A DNA stretch of 64,000 nucleotides from JAUSIF01 sp040901465 (GCA_040901465.1 JBBDYN010000054.1:1-64000), one strand, 5' to 3'; positions 24,079 to 33,359 are shown, counted from the stretch's first letter. Notes: generated from the letters alone by a model not told the origin. Numbers and translations: made by a program.

Positions 24079-24735
24079 TCATGCGCCTGGGTGTTGCGAC
24101 GCCGTCCGCTTTGCCGCAGCCAGATCCTCGGGCCGATTGACGTTGAAAAAGGGGTCGATCGGCTGATCCGGCCATTCTGCGATGGCGACTCCGTGGCGGC
24201 CGGTCCAGACCTCGATCTTGTGCAGGTCCTCGTCGATCAGCGCTCGCCGTAGGTCGCCGCGGAGCCGCACCGGCCAGAGCCCGGCGACGGGATGCCGCCA
24301 GTCGCCCGACTTCGCGCAGGCGAGGGGCGTGCCGGCCTCAACCCGGGCCGCGTGCAGCCGCGCCACGAGATCGTGCGGCGCGAACGGGCAGTCGCCCGGC
24401 ACGCTCGCGATCCATTCGACCGACGCATTCGCGGCCGCCCAGTCGAGGCCGGCGAGAATGCCGGCGAGCGGCCCGGCGAAATCCGGAATGTCGTCGGGGA
24501 CGACCGGGAGCCCGAAGTGGGCGAAGCGCGCGGGATCCCCGTTCGCATTGAGGATGACGCCGGTGCATTGCGGCTTCAGCCGCGCGAGCACGCGGTCCAG
24601 GATGGTTTCTCCCCCGATCTTCAATAAGGCCTTATCGCCGCCGCCCATGCGCCGCGCGAGGCCGCCCGCGAGCACGAGGCCGAGGGTAGGGGAATAGCTG
24701 TTGCTCGATGAGCCCAAGGTCTTCCTCGGCGTCAT
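24079..24735 (-). CDS. mobA: Molybdenum cofactor guanylyltransferase MobA
   Basis: About 218 residues. The nucleotide-binding motif LVLAGGLARRMGGGDKALL near the N-terminus and the metal-binding VPGDCPF segment are typical. MobA transfers GMP from GTP to molybdopterin. The only ATG (24735) falls within a dispersed palindromic repeat. A TTG at 24717 just before the conserved part is an alternative start. The repeat appears to have inserted at, or to supply, the 5' end of the gene, and may separate it from the fdhD operon upstream. Confidence 0.88.
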   Translation of the reverse strand: MTPRKTLGSSSNSYSPTLGLVLAGGLARRMGGGDKALLKIGGETILDRVLARLKPQCTGVILNANGDPARFAHFGLPVVPDDIPDFAGPLAGILAGLDWAAANASVEWIASVPGDCPFAPHDLVARLHAARVEAGTPLACAKSGDWRHPVAGLWPVRLRGDLRRALIDEDLHKIEVWTGRHGVAIAEWPDQPIDPFFNVNRPEDLAAAKRTASQHPGA

Positions 24736-24852
24736 GCCCGGCACGCGGGTCCGGCCTGGCCGGCGCGAGTGTAAACCCTGTGCCGGGCATCCACGTCTTA
24801 ACAAGATCGCCACTCTAAAAACGTGGATGGCCGGGACCAGCCCGGCCATGAC
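24731..24852. repeat. Dispersed palindromic repeat overlapping the mobA start
   Basis: Outer ends GTCATGCCCGG and CCCGGCCATGAC are inverted, and an inner pair ATCCACGT (24789-24796) / ACGTGGAT (24821-24828) is perfect. Its right half reads as the peptide MAGLVPAIHV on the minus strand, a translation I associate with this repeat family. It lies between mobA and fdhD. Confidence 0.7.
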
Positions 24853-24877
24853 GATAAATTTAGTCCGCCCGTCAAAC

Positions 24878-25780
24878 TCAATCCTCATGCACCGCGGCTT
24901 TGCGCCGGTGCTTCGCGCTCTCGTCTTCGACGTAGCGAAGGTCCTGGTCGTACACGATCCGGTCGTCACCCGAGAGAGCGACGAAGCGTTTGCCGCGCGC
25001 GCGGCCGATCAGCGTGAGCCCCGCCTTCTTCGCGAGCTCGACGCCCCAAGCGGTGAAGCCCGAACGTGACACGAGGATCGGAATTCCCATGCGCACGGTC
25101 TTTATCACCATCTCCGAGGTGAGACGGCCGGTCGTGTAGAATATCTTGTCGCCGGGCTTCACCTTGTTCCTGAACATCCAGCCCGCGATCTTGTCGACCG
25201 CATTGTGCCGGCCCACGTCCTCCATATAGACGAGCGGCCGGTCCTCCTGGCAGAGCACGCAGCCGTGGATCGCGCCGGCCTCGAGATAGAGCGAGGGCGT
25301 CGTGTTGATCTTGTTGGTGAGCGCGTAGAGCCACGAGGTGCGGAGCTTCGCCTTCGGCAGCTTCGCGTTGTCGATCGCTTCCATGAGATCGCCGAACACG
25401 GTGCCCTGCGCGCAGCCCGACGTCTGCACTTTCTTCTTCAGTTTCTTCTCGTAATTCGTCGCGCGCTTGGTGCGGACCACGACCACTTCTAGATCGTCGT
25501 CATATTCGACCGCAGTGACCACGTCGTCCGGCCGTAACATATTCTGATTCAACAGAAATCCGAGGGCGAGATATTCCGGATAGTCGCCGATGGTCATCGC
25601 CGTCACGATCTCCTGCCGGTTCAGGAAAATCGTGAGCGGTCGCTCGACGACGACGGCGGTGTCGATCCCGGCGCCGGTCTGATCGACGCCGGAGACTCGC
25701 TCGCTGAGCCGCGGGTCCGCGGGATCGGGACGCAGCAGGTATTCGTCCTCGGGCTCAGGAACGATTTTCGGCTTGCTCAT
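24878..25780 (-). CDS. fdhD: Formate dehydrogenase sulfurtransferase FdhD
   Basis: 300 residues. FdhD takes sulfur from a cysteine desulfurase and transfers it to the bis-MGD cofactor, an essential step for formate dehydrogenase activity. The key loop C-x-x-C-type region appears here as TSGCAQGTVF, with a single Cys in place of the CGxCG motif of E. coli, a variation seen in other FdhD proteins. VYMEDVGRHNAVDK and FYTTGRLTSEMV are well-conserved family segments. Its start lies 5 bases after the iorB stop, so it is the last gene of marR-iorA-iorB-fdhD. Confidence 0.93.
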   Translation of the reverse strand: MSKPKIVPEPEDEYLLRPDPADPRLSERVSGVDQTGAGIDTAVVVERPLTIFLNRQEIVTAMTIGDYPEYLALGFLLNQNMLRPDDVVTAVEYDDDLEVVVVRTKRATNYEKKLKKKVQTSGCAQGTVFGDLMEAIDNAKLPKAKLRTSWLYALTNKINTTPSLYLEAGAIHGCVLCQEDRPLVYMEDVGRHNAVDKIAGWMFRNKVKPGDKIFYTTGRLTSEMVIKTVRMGIPILVSRSGFTAWGVELAKKAGLTLIGRARGKRFVALSGDDRIVYDQDLRYVEDESAKHRRKAAVHED

Positions 25781-25785
25781 CGTCC

Positions 25786-27318
25786 TCACTCGGCCGCGAT
25801 GCGCCGCTCGGCCGGCAACGCGCGCACGGAGTCGATCACATCGCCGAGTCGCACGCCGTCCGGGTCTGCGAGCGCCGCAAGTCGCGACTGCAACACCGCG
25901 TCCGCGAACTGCGCCACCGGCAACTCGCCGGCGAGGAACGGCTCGACGATTTCCCTGACGATTCGGTTCCAGTTGGCGTGGCCGCGCTTGTACGTCTCGC
26001 CATAGCCCTTCACGAGGCGCGCTGTCTCCGCGACTTCGCGTGCGACGTCGACGTCGACCGCGAGCGCGCGCTCGACGAGGTCGAGCCATTGCTCGATCCA
26101 GGCTTGCTCCTCCGCGTAACGCAGCGTACGCGGCCGCCAGCCGCGCAGCATGCTGAGGAGCTTGAGTCGCAGGAATCCGCCGAAGCGCGTGGTGCGGACT
26201 TTCATAGGAAAGGACTTCTCGCTCCAGCCGAGCCGGTCGACGAGCCGCAACACGCCGCGGCCGAGCCGCGGCGGCAGCAGCGAGAAGATTTCCTCCGGGC
26301 CCGGCTTCAGGAACTCTGTCACGTCGATGATGTCCTGATCGCGAACCTTCGACTCGCTGCGCAAGCGGACGACGCGGCCTTCCTTGATCTTCAGTTGCGC
26401 TACCCGGATCGTGTCCTCGAAGCTCATGCGTACCGCAAGATGCCGCGCGAGCTCGCGGATCAGCCGGCCGTCGGCGCCTGGCTTGGCGAACCGGCCGAGA
26501 CGGTCGAGATAGAGTGCTGCGTATTCGGGGCCCTGGTAATCGACGAGGCGCCGCACGCCCTCGGTCGCGATCCCGGCCGCCACCACGGGCAGCGCCTGCT
26601 TCGCGCGTGTTTCGAGCTCCGTGTCGCTCTCGGCCTTGGCCGAGGAAGGCGCTGCCTCCCCTTGCTCGGCGGCGGTGTTTTTTCCGCCGCTCGCGGCGAG
26701 ATTCAAGCCGGCTTCGAAGCCGCGCAGATTGGCCTCGACCGCCTTGCCTTCGCTCTGGATCGCCGCACGGAAGGCCTCGACCGAAATCGGCAGGACGCCG
26801 CTGCCGGCGATCGCGCCGAGCAGCGCCGCATTCAATTGGCTCTTCGCGCCGGCGGCAGCCGCGGCGAAATTCGCGAGCAGCGCCCGCTTTGCGAATTTTT
26901 TCGCGACGCTCTCCATGCGCTCGACGTCGAGCCGCCCGTCGCCCATCGCCGATTTCTCGTCGACCGTATAGACGCGGCCGGTGGAGGCGATCAGCATCGT
27001 GCGGTCCGGGCTCACGTAGCCCGCCTGAATCGCGCGTATGGCCTCGAGCAACTCGCTCGCCACCATCACGTCCACTTCGCCGGGCGCGGCGTTGAGCGCG
27101 AGGACGGGTCCACGCTTCCCGTCCGTTTCCTCGGCGCGCGGCAAGATTTCCAGATAATAGGTGGTAGCGCCGGTGCGTTGCGCCACGCCGGGGATCGACG
27201 TGCGCTGACCGAAATGGCCGCTCGCGATCGCGGCGTTCGAGATCCAGCCCGCGAGCACGCCGCCACCTTCGCCGCCGAGCGCGGCGATGAGCAGGCGAAT
27301 GGGTTTTGCGTCGCTCAT
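25786..27318 (-). CDS. iorB: Indolepyruvate:ferredoxin oxidoreductase beta subunit
   Basis: 510 residues. The N-terminal 200 residues are the gamma/beta-type 2-oxoacid oxidoreductase domain (LIAALGGEGGGVLAGWI, SIPGVAQRTGATTYYLE). The rest is a helical DUF6537-like domain, present in the long proteobacterial form of this subunit. With IorA it oxidatively decarboxylates aryl pyruvates to aryl-acetyl-CoA while reducing ferredoxin. It starts 3 bases after the iorA stop and is followed within 5 bases by fdhD, so all three are co-transcribed. Confidence 0.9.
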   Translation of the reverse strand: MSDAKPIRLLIAALGGEGGGVLAGWISNAAIASGHFGQRTSIPGVAQRTGATTYYLEILPRAEETDGKRGPVLALNAAPGEVDVMVASELLEAIRAIQAGYVSPDRTMLIASTGRVYTVDEKSAMGDGRLDVERMESVAKKFAKRALLANFAAAAAGAKSQLNAALLGAIAGSGVLPISVEAFRAAIQSEGKAVEANLRGFEAGLNLAASGGKNTAAEQGEAAPSSAKAESDTELETRAKQALPVVAAGIATEGVRRLVDYQGPEYAALYLDRLGRFAKPGADGRLIRELARHLAVRMSFEDTIRVAQLKIKEGRVVRLRSESKVRDQDIIDVTEFLKPGPEEIFSLLPPRLGRGVLRLVDRLGWSEKSFPMKVRTTRFGGFLRLKLLSMLRGWRPRTLRYAEEQAWIEQWLDLVERALAVDVDVAREVAETARLVKGYGETYKRGHANWNRIVREIVEPFLAGELPVAQFADAVLQSRLAALADPDGVRLGDVIDSVRALPAERRIAAE

Positions 27319-27321
27319 GGA

Positions 27322-29478
27322 CTACTCCGCCGGAACCATGCTGGGGGCAGGGGCCTCGTCGCGCGCGCCGCCGAACCACCGGATCAGCGTGGTAGAAACC
27401 TTGTGGCGCATGCGATCCCATGGCGAAGGATTTTCGATGACGTTGATCTCGGCGAACGACGGACACAACTGCGCCGCGTGGCTCACCTCGCCGCACAGCC
27501 CACACCCCACACAGTCGTTGTTGACGTGCGCGACCGGGTCAGTTCGCAACGGGTCCTCGTTCGGCTTCACCGTGAGCGACGGGCAACCGGAGAGACGAAT
27601 ACACGAATGATCTCCGGTACATACGTCCGGATCGACCCAGAAGCGCTGCCGCTCCACGCGCTTGCCGGCCGCCGAGAGCCGCGCCCTCTCTGGCTTGATG
27701 CGCCGCTGCCGCGCGAGCTGACACTCGCCGTCGGCGATGATCACCTTCAGTCCTTCTTCCGGCGTGTTGAGCGCCTCGCGCAGAGTGTTCACTACGTTTG
27801 CAACGCCATAGGTGCGCACGCGTTTGATCCAGTTCACGCCGATCGCCTTCACCGCGGCCTCGATGTCGACGCCGCGGCCGCGGCCATCGTCCTCCGGCGC
27901 GCTCGACGGCAAATCCTGCTGCCCGGTCGCGCTCGAATAGCCGTTGTTCATTACGATCAGGACGGAGTCGTCCTTGTTGAGCACGGCACCTGCAACGCCT
28001 GTGAGCATTCCGTTGTGCCAGAAGCCGCCGTCGCCCATGATCGAGACCGGCCGGTTTTCCTGAGTGCCCGACACCGCCGCGGCCGACGCGAGCGACATGC
28101 CGTAGCCGAGAATGGAATTGCCCTGGCTGAACGGCGGGAAGGTCGCGAGGGCATGGCAGCCAATATCGACCGCTACATGCACCGGCCCCATTTCTTTCTT
28201 GAGAATTTTCATAGCCGAGAACACTGGCCGCTCCGGGCACCCGGTGCAGAAGGTGGGCGGCCGCGGCGGCAGCGCAGTCGAAAGCGTCTTCGTCACCTCA
28301 GCCTTGCGCGCATCGACGCTGCCGACCCAGGATTCAAGCGTCTCGTTCTTCTTTCCGTAGGCCGCGAGGAATTGCGAGAGTCCGCGGCCCAGCACGAGCG
28401 GTGTGTATTCGCCCGCCATCGCCAGGAAATCCTTGCCGTGCAGCTTCGTATTGAGGTCGGCCTTGCGCAGCATTTGCGAGATGGCCTGTTCGAGGAAATC
28501 CGGCGAGCCCTCTTCGATGAGGAGCACCGCGCGCTTGCCCGCGCAGAAGCCGGTAATTTCCTCGGGCACCAGCGGGTGTGTCACGTTGAGGACGAGCGTC
28601 GGGGTTTGGACGCCGCCATAGACGTCGCTCAAGCCTGCAAGCGCGAGCCGCGAATTGAGCGCGTTGAACAGCCCGCCCTGCACGATGAGGCCGAGATCGC
28701 CGTGCTCCGGCCCGAGCCGCTCGTTGAGCTTGTGCTCCAGGATGAATTTCCGCGCGAGCGGCAGCCGCTTTTCGAATTTCGCGATTTCCTGCGGGAAGAT
28801 CACCGGCGGATGCGAGAGCCGGTCGTAATTGAATTTCGCGGGCGCGAGACGGTTCTTCGCCGAGAAGCGCGGGGCGACATTGTCTTTCGCCTCGAACGCG
28901 CCGAACACGTGGCAGGCACGCACGCGCAGTTCCAGGATCACCGGCGTGTTCGACGCCTCCGAAAGCTCGAACCCCTTTTCCACCATGCGCACGATGCTGG
29001 GCAGCTCCGGCCGCGGATCGAGCAGCCACAGCGACGACTTCAGCGCCATCGCGTGCGTGCGCTCCTGGATAACGCTCGCGCCTTCGCCGTAGTCCTCGCC
29101 GACGATGATCAGGGCGCCGCCGATGACGCCGGCCGACGCCAGATTCGAGAGCGCGTCCGCCGCGACGTTCGTGCCGACGATCGACTTCCAGGTGACGGCG
29201 CCGCGCAGCGGATAGTTGATCGAGGCGCCGAGCATGGCCGCCGCCGCAGCCTCGCTCGTACATGTCTCGAGATGGATACCGAGCTCGTCCAATATGTCGC
29301 CCGACTGCACGAGCACGTCGAGGAGATGCGTCACCGGCGCGCCCTGGTATCCGCCCACGTATGCGACGCCCGACTGCAAGAGCGCCTTGGTCACGCCGAG
29401 GATGCCCTCGCCATGGAAGATCTCGCCGTCGCCGAGCCGCAGGCTTTGGATTTCCGAGTGAAAGGAGACTTCAGCCAT
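27322..29478 (-). CDS. iorA: Indolepyruvate:ferredoxin oxidoreductase alpha subunit
   Basis: 718 residues. It contains the pyrimidine and pyrophosphate thiamine-diphosphate domains (GYQGAPVTHLLDVL, GMSLASAAAVSGTQ, SIMGDGGFWHNGMLTG; the GDG...N motif binds Mg-ThDP). The C-terminal ferredoxin-like region (DVCTGDHSCIRLSGCPSL, NNDCVGCGLCGEVSHAAQLCP) would hold two [4Fe-4S] clusters. It acts in the cytoplasm in aromatic amino acid or aryl-pyruvate breakdown, and needs IorB. The gene lies 24 bases downstream of the MarR-type regulator. Confidence 0.92.
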   Translation of the reverse strand: MAEVSFHSEIQSLRLGDGEIFHGEGILGVTKALLQSGVAYVGGYQGAPVTHLLDVLVQSGDILDELGIHLETCTSEAAAAAMLGASINYPLRGAVTWKSIVGTNVAADALSNLASAGVIGGALIIVGEDYGEGASVIQERTHAMALKSSLWLLDPRPELPSIVRMVEKGFELSEASNTPVILELRVRACHVFGAFEAKDNVAPRFSAKNRLAPAKFNYDRLSHPPVIFPQEIAKFEKRLPLARKFILEHKLNERLGPEHGDLGLIVQGGLFNALNSRLALAGLSDVYGGVQTPTLVLNVTHPLVPEEITGFCAGKRAVLLIEEGSPDFLEQAISQMLRKADLNTKLHGKDFLAMAGEYTPLVLGRGLSQFLAAYGKKNETLESWVGSVDARKAEVTKTLSTALPPRPPTFCTGCPERPVFSAMKILKKEMGPVHVAVDIGCHALATFPPFSQGNSILGYGMSLASAAAVSGTQENRPVSIMGDGGFWHNGMLTGVAGAVLNKDDSVLIVMNNGYSSATGQQDLPSSAPEDDGRGRGVDIEAAVKAIGVNWIKRVRTYGVANVVNTLREALNTPEEGLKVIIADGECQLARQRRIKPERARLSAAGKRVERQRFWVDPDVCTGDHSCIRLSGCPSLTVKPNEDPLRTDPVAHVNNDCVGCGLCGEVSHAAQLCPSFAEINVIENPSPWDRMRHKVSTTLIRWFGGARDEAPAPSMVPAE

Positions 29479-29502
29479 GGTGCCGCTCCAGCATCTGACG
29501 TC

Positions 29503-30057
29503 TCACCGCGAATGTCCGTTGCCGCTCACGAGCAACCCCGCGGCGAGCTTTTTCAGGATTTGCAAGAATCGTGCGCGGTCGCGCGGTCCGATGATCTCAT
29601 CGATATGGCGGTCGTGCCGCTCGGCACAGACCGTGAGTTTTGCGAGCAGCGCCTCGCCCGCCGGCGTCAGCATCAGTTGATAGCTACGCCGGTCGTTCTT
29701 CGCCCGCATGCGTTTGATCAACTTGCGGCGCACGAGGTCGTCGAGCACTGGCGTGAGCGAGGACTTGTCCCGCGCATTGGCGCGGCTGAGCGCCGTCTGC
29801 GAGATGCCCGGGTTCCGCCCGATCAGCACCAAGGTCGCGAAGCGCCCGGGACTGAGATCGATGCCGCTCGCCTCGCGCGCGAATGCCTGGAACGAGGCGT
29901 TCTGCGCGAGCCGCAGGCGAAAGCCGATCCAGTTCGCGAGCGGACCATAGTCAATCGTATCCGCAGGCACGGATGTGCGAGCGCCCGCGCGCGACCGTGC
30001 GGGCGGGGCCGTTTCGCCTGCCAGGGAAGCATGCAAGGCTGTCACCGGCGTCTCCAT
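29503..30057 (-). CDS. MarR-family transcriptional regulator
   Basis: 184 residues. The winged helix lies at about 75-140 (NPGISQTALSRANARDKSSLTPVLDDLVRRKLIKR, with the wing KNDRRSYQLMLTPAGEALL). A 45-residue N-terminal extension rich in Ala and Arg precedes it. MarR proteins are usually dimeric repressors released by aromatic or phenolic ligands, which fits control of the iorAB-fdhD genes directly downstream. A 12-bp inverted repeat 55-86 bases upstream is a candidate operator. Confidence 0.88.
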   Translation of the reverse strand: METPVTALHASLAGETAPPARSRAGARTSVPADTIDYGPLANWIGFRLRLAQNASFQAFAREASGIDLSPGRFATLVLIGRNPGISQTALSRANARDKSSLTPVLDDLVRRKLIKRMRAKNDRRSYQLMLTPAGEALLAKLTVCAERHDRHIDEIIGPRDRARFLQILKKLAAGLLVSGNGHSR

Positions 30058-30111
30058 AAGTGTATGTAATTCCTTATTATTTTAATTTGCCGAGCGCTCT
30101 CTGTGCGTGGT

Positions 30112-30143
30112 GGCGGGATAGTTTTATACCCAACTATCACGCC
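30112..30143. promoter_or_regulatory. 12-bp inverted repeat upstream of marR
   Basis: GGCGGGATAGTT and AACTATCACGCC pair with one mismatch across an 8-base AT-rich spacer. It lies between the 3' end of tctA and the marR start. The sequence between it and marR is very AT-rich (30060-30090), as expected of a promoter. It may be the MarR operator, or alternatively the terminator of the tct genes. Confidence 0.5.
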
Positions 30144-30173
30144 TGACAACAGCGTGGCGCAAAGGCGGCGCCG

Positions 30174-32102
30174 TCAGGGCAGGGGGATATTGAACGCTTT
30201 CGAGAGCCCGTAGGCCGCCGCGACGATCGCCGCCACATAGGGAACGATCAGCAGCCGGAGGTTGGTGCGGGTCCAAAGCATGACGGACAAGTAGACACCG
30301 ACCGCCGGAAGAAATCCCGCGAACGGGATCGCGGCGATCCCCGCGCCAAGCAATGCGAGCTGCATTGTTTCGTCGCGCGACGGCCAAGGTGTTGGGGCTG
30401 CTGTTCCGCGTAGACGCGTCGCCGTGAGGGCAAGAGCGGCGATCAGGCCGGGAATGGCGGCGAGCATCGGCACGAGACGGCTGTCGAAAGCGAAATTGAA
30501 GCTCAACACGATCGCTCCGGCGAACAGGACCATCGCGCCTGCCGCGAGCAGGAGGCCGATGTCGGGTCGGATGCGTTCCGCTAGCGGAACGGCGAGTGCA
30601 GCACCGCTGGCGTCGGTCGGAATCGCTGCCGCCGCAGGCTCGCGCGTCACGATCGCGCGCCGAAACGTGAGCGCGATATGGATCGCCACGACGATAATGA
30701 GACCGATGACAATCGGGCTCTTCAGCCAATTCCAGCCGTGCAATTGGTAGGCGAGCCAGAAATTGCGCTCGATCGGCTCGGCGAGCACGAAGCCAACGAG
30801 CAGCGGCGCGCGTGGCCATTGTGCCCGCTTCATCAGCCAGCCGAGCACGCCGAAGCCGAATAGCGTCGCAAAATCGAGCACGCTCTTCTTTGCTTCGAAC
30901 GAGCCGAGCAGGATCACGGCGATCAGCGGCGCGGCAACCAGACCGAAATCGATGCGCGTGAGCCGCGCGATCCACGGACTGGCCGCGAAACAGAGCGCCG
31001 CGCCGAGCACCGCTGCGAGCGCGCTCGACCATACGATCAGGAACATGAGGTCGAGATTCATCTGCACGAAACGCGGGCCGGGATAGTACCCATAGACAAA
31101 CAGCGCGCCGAGAACGACCGCCGCCGCCGGCCCGCCGGGCACGGCGAACAGCAGCGTCGGCACGAGATCCGTGGTGATGGTCGCGTTGTTCGCCCCCTCG
31201 GCGGCGAGCATGCCGCGCGGGTCGCCGCGGCCGATCATAGAACGGTCCTTCGCGGTCGATCCCGCCTGGCCATAGGCGATCCAGGTCGAGGCGGAAGCGC
31301 CGATTGCGGGGATCACGCCGAAGATCACGCCGATCACCGAGCCCATGGCGACCATTTTCCATTGCCGGACAACGTCTCGCGCGCCCTCGACCCAGCCGGA
31401 AAGCTTGAATTGCTGCTGCGCGATGGCGCCGCCTTGGCCGAGCATCGCGATCACCTCGGCCACGCCGAACAAGCCGAGCGCGAGGATCGTGAGTGCGAAT
31501 CCGTCGAGCAGATACGGAATTCCGAAAGTGAAACGCAGCTCAGGCGCCGACGGCGCAATTCCGACAGTGCCGAGAAAGAGACCGAACGCGGCGGAAACAA
31601 TTCCCTTGGTCGGGCTATCGCCGACGAGGCCGCTGGCGTAAGCGAGACCGACGATCGCGAGCATCAACAGCTCGCCGGTTCCGAGCGCGAGCACGAGCGG
31701 GCCGGCGATCGGGATCGAGAGGGTGAGCACGACGGCGCCGATAAGCCCGCCGATCATGGAGGCAAGGAAGGCGCCGCCGAGCGCGCGTCCGGCCTCGCCG
31801 CGCCGCGCCATGGCGAATCCCTCGATCGCCGTGGGGCCGGACGAGGCCGACGTCGGCGTGCCGAACAGGATCGCGGCGATCGTATCGGATGTGTAGACGA
31901 CGCCCGTTGCGCCGAGCAGCACCGCCAGTCCCGAGAACGGATCAAGCGTAAGTACGAACGGCAACAGGATCGACACCGCGCCGATGCCGCCGAGGCCCGG
32001 CATCATCCCGATGATGCCGCCGGCGAGAAGGCCGATGAGCAACATCAACATGCGATATGGATCGGCGAACGCAACCAGCGCTGTGCCGGCTTCTTCCCAC
32101 AT
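30174..32102 (-). CDS. TctA permease fused to a TctB-like domain
   Basis: About 642 residues. Residues 1-500 are the large TctA permease (LLAGGIIGMMPGLGGIGA, LFGTPTSASSGPTAIEGFA, GVIPAIGASASTWIAYG), with about 12 membrane helices. After a short polar linker (~505-525), four further helices (RPDIGLLLAAGAMVLFAGA ... LAAIPGLIAALAL ... FLPAVGVYLSVMLW) match the small TctB subunit. The fused protein plus the TctC protein upstream makes a complete tripartite tricarboxylate transporter. The substrate is unknown (citrate-like, or another carboxylate). ATG 32102 is chosen at the start of the conserved part. Confidence 0.85.
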   Translation of the reverse strand: MWEEAGTALVAFADPYRMLMLLIGLLAGGIIGMMPGLGGIGAVSILLPFVLTLDPFSGLAVLLGATGVVYTSDTIAAILFGTPTSASSGPTAIEGFAMARRGEAGRALGGAFLASMIGGLIGAVVLTLSIPIAGPLVLALGTGELLMLAIVGLAYASGLVGDSPTKGIVSAAFGLFLGTVGIAPSAPELRFTFGIPYLLDGFALTILALGLFGVAEVIAMLGQGGAIAQQQFKLSGWVEGARDVVRQWKMVAMGSVIGVIFGVIPAIGASASTWIAYGQAGSTAKDRSMIGRGDPRGMLAAEGANNATITTDLVPTLLFAVPGGPAAAVVLGALFVYGYYPGPRFVQMNLDLMFLIVWSSALAAVLGAALCFAASPWIARLTRIDFGLVAAPLIAVILLGSFEAKKSVLDFATLFGFGVLGWLMKRAQWPRAPLLVGFVLAEPIERNFWLAYQLHGWNWLKSPIVIGLIIVVAIHIALTFRRAIVTREPAAAAIPTDASGAALAVPLAERIRPDIGLLLAAGAMVLFAGAIVLSFNFAFDSRLVPMLAAIPGLIAALALTATRLRGTAAPTPWPSRDETMQLALLGAGIAAIPFAGFLPAVGVYLSVMLWTRTNLRLLIVPYVAAIVAAAYGLSKAFNIPLP

Positions 32103-32258
32103 TATTGGGGCTCCGGCGTCCTCTTGGTTTGAGGGCGCTGCTGAAATTCCCTCATTTCGAGAAACGGCCGAAGGCCGCGGCTCGAAGGAACGGACCAATC
32201 ATTGAAGCGACGCTCAAGGGTGAAGCGGGTGACGGCGGCCGCCGCCACCCGCACTGAA

Positions 32259-33359
32259 TCAGAGCTTCACGTTGTATTTCTTGGTCAGGAGGTCGCGCAG
32301 ATAGCTGGCGACCTCGGCGCTTGGAGCGAGCGCCTTCTTGATCCCCGGTTCCACGGTCTTGCCTGCCTGTAGCGGATAGCCGCCGGTGACCTTCTTGCCC
32401 TTCTCCTGGAAGTCGGGGTCGGCATTGACCTTGGCGGCGGCGATCGCGAACGCGTCGATCGCCTCCTGCGGCGTGCCCTGCGGCATCCAACCGGTGATGC
32501 CCGCTTGAAACGTGAGCGCCGAGGTGGCCTCGAATGCGCCCCAGACGGCGCCGCCCGGCTCTTTCTTGTTCAGTTCCTTGTACACCTCGTAAACCGACGG
32601 CAGATCCTTCACCACCGGATCGCGCGCGGTGAAATGGCCCTTGTCGTCGGCGGAACCGCCGCTGAATAACGGAACCGCCTTCTTCGCGTCGACCAGCGCG
32701 CGCACTTGTGTGAGATAGACCGAGGTGAACTGGAAGTCGAAATTCGTCTCGCCGCGCTCGAAGGCGAGGCGCACCGGCCCGCGCCCGGTGAAGCCGAGCA
32801 CGGTCTTTACCGGCAGACCCAGGAGCTCGAAGGCCAGCAGGACCGGAAGGTCGCTGCCGGTGGCGCCGATGCCGCCATACACGAGGGGAACTTTCGGCTT
32901 CAGGAGGTCGGAGGGCTTCTCGATGCCGGTTGACGGGGACGCGTAGACCACCGGGCCGATCGCGATCGTATAGCCGATACGCTTGTTGGCGAGGTCATAC
33001 TCGACGCCCTGCTGCTTGAACATGAACGGAAACGCCGTCGACGACGTGGTCGACAAAATGAGCAGACCGTCGTTCTTGCCCTGTTTCTCGAATTGGTTGG
33101 CGCCGAGAATCGAGCCGCCGCCCGCCATCGTCGTCACGTTGAACGTTGGATTGCCGGGAATGTGCTTCGCAAGAAACGGCGTCACGAAGCGCGTCGTCAC
33201 TTCTCCGGCGCCGCCGGCCGCAAACGGCACGATCACGTCGATGGTCTTGCCGGCATAAAAATCGGCCGCACGCGCATAGCGCGCCGGCCCCAAGGCGGCT
33301 GCGACCGTGGTCGCGGCGCCGAGTGCAAGCATGTCGCGGCGGCTCGGATGTCGGTTCAT
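32259..33359 (-). CDS. TctC-type periplasmic solute-binding protein
   Basis: About 366 residues from the ATG at 33359. A Tat-like signal (SRRDMLALGAATTVAAALG) ends near ARA. The Bug/TctC fold follows, with DVIVPFAAGGAGEVTTRFV and the LPVLLAFELLGLPVKTVLGF strand. These proteins capture carboxylates in the periplasm for the TctA-TctB permease, encoded 156 bases downstream. It diverges from the peptide-type ABC transporter operon, with 221 bases between start codons. Confidence 0.88.
   Translation of the reverse strand: MNRHPSRRDMLALGAATTVAAALGPARYARAADFYAGKTIDVIVPFAAGGAGEVTTRFVTPFLAKHIPGNPTFNVTTMAGGGSILGANQFEKQGKNDGLLILSTTSSTAFPFMFKQQGVEYDLANKRIGYTIAIGPVVYASPSTGIEKPSDLLKPKVPLVYGGIGATGSDLPVLLAFELLGLPVKTVLGFTGRGPVRLAFERGETNFDFQFTSVYLTQVRALVDAKKAVPLFSGGSADDKGHFTARDPVVKDLPSVYEVYKELNKKEPGGAVWGAFEATSALTFQAGITGWMPQGTPQEAIDAFAIAAAKVNADPDFQEKGKKVTGGYPLQAGKTVEPGIKKALAPSAEVASYLRDLLTKKYNVKL

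Noticed and set aside
25978..30069. A 1363-codon plus-strand frame across iorA, iorB and marR
   Set aside because: It runs antisense to three clearly identified genes with conserved motifs; its composition (His, Arg, Asp-rich) is that of a GC shadow frame.
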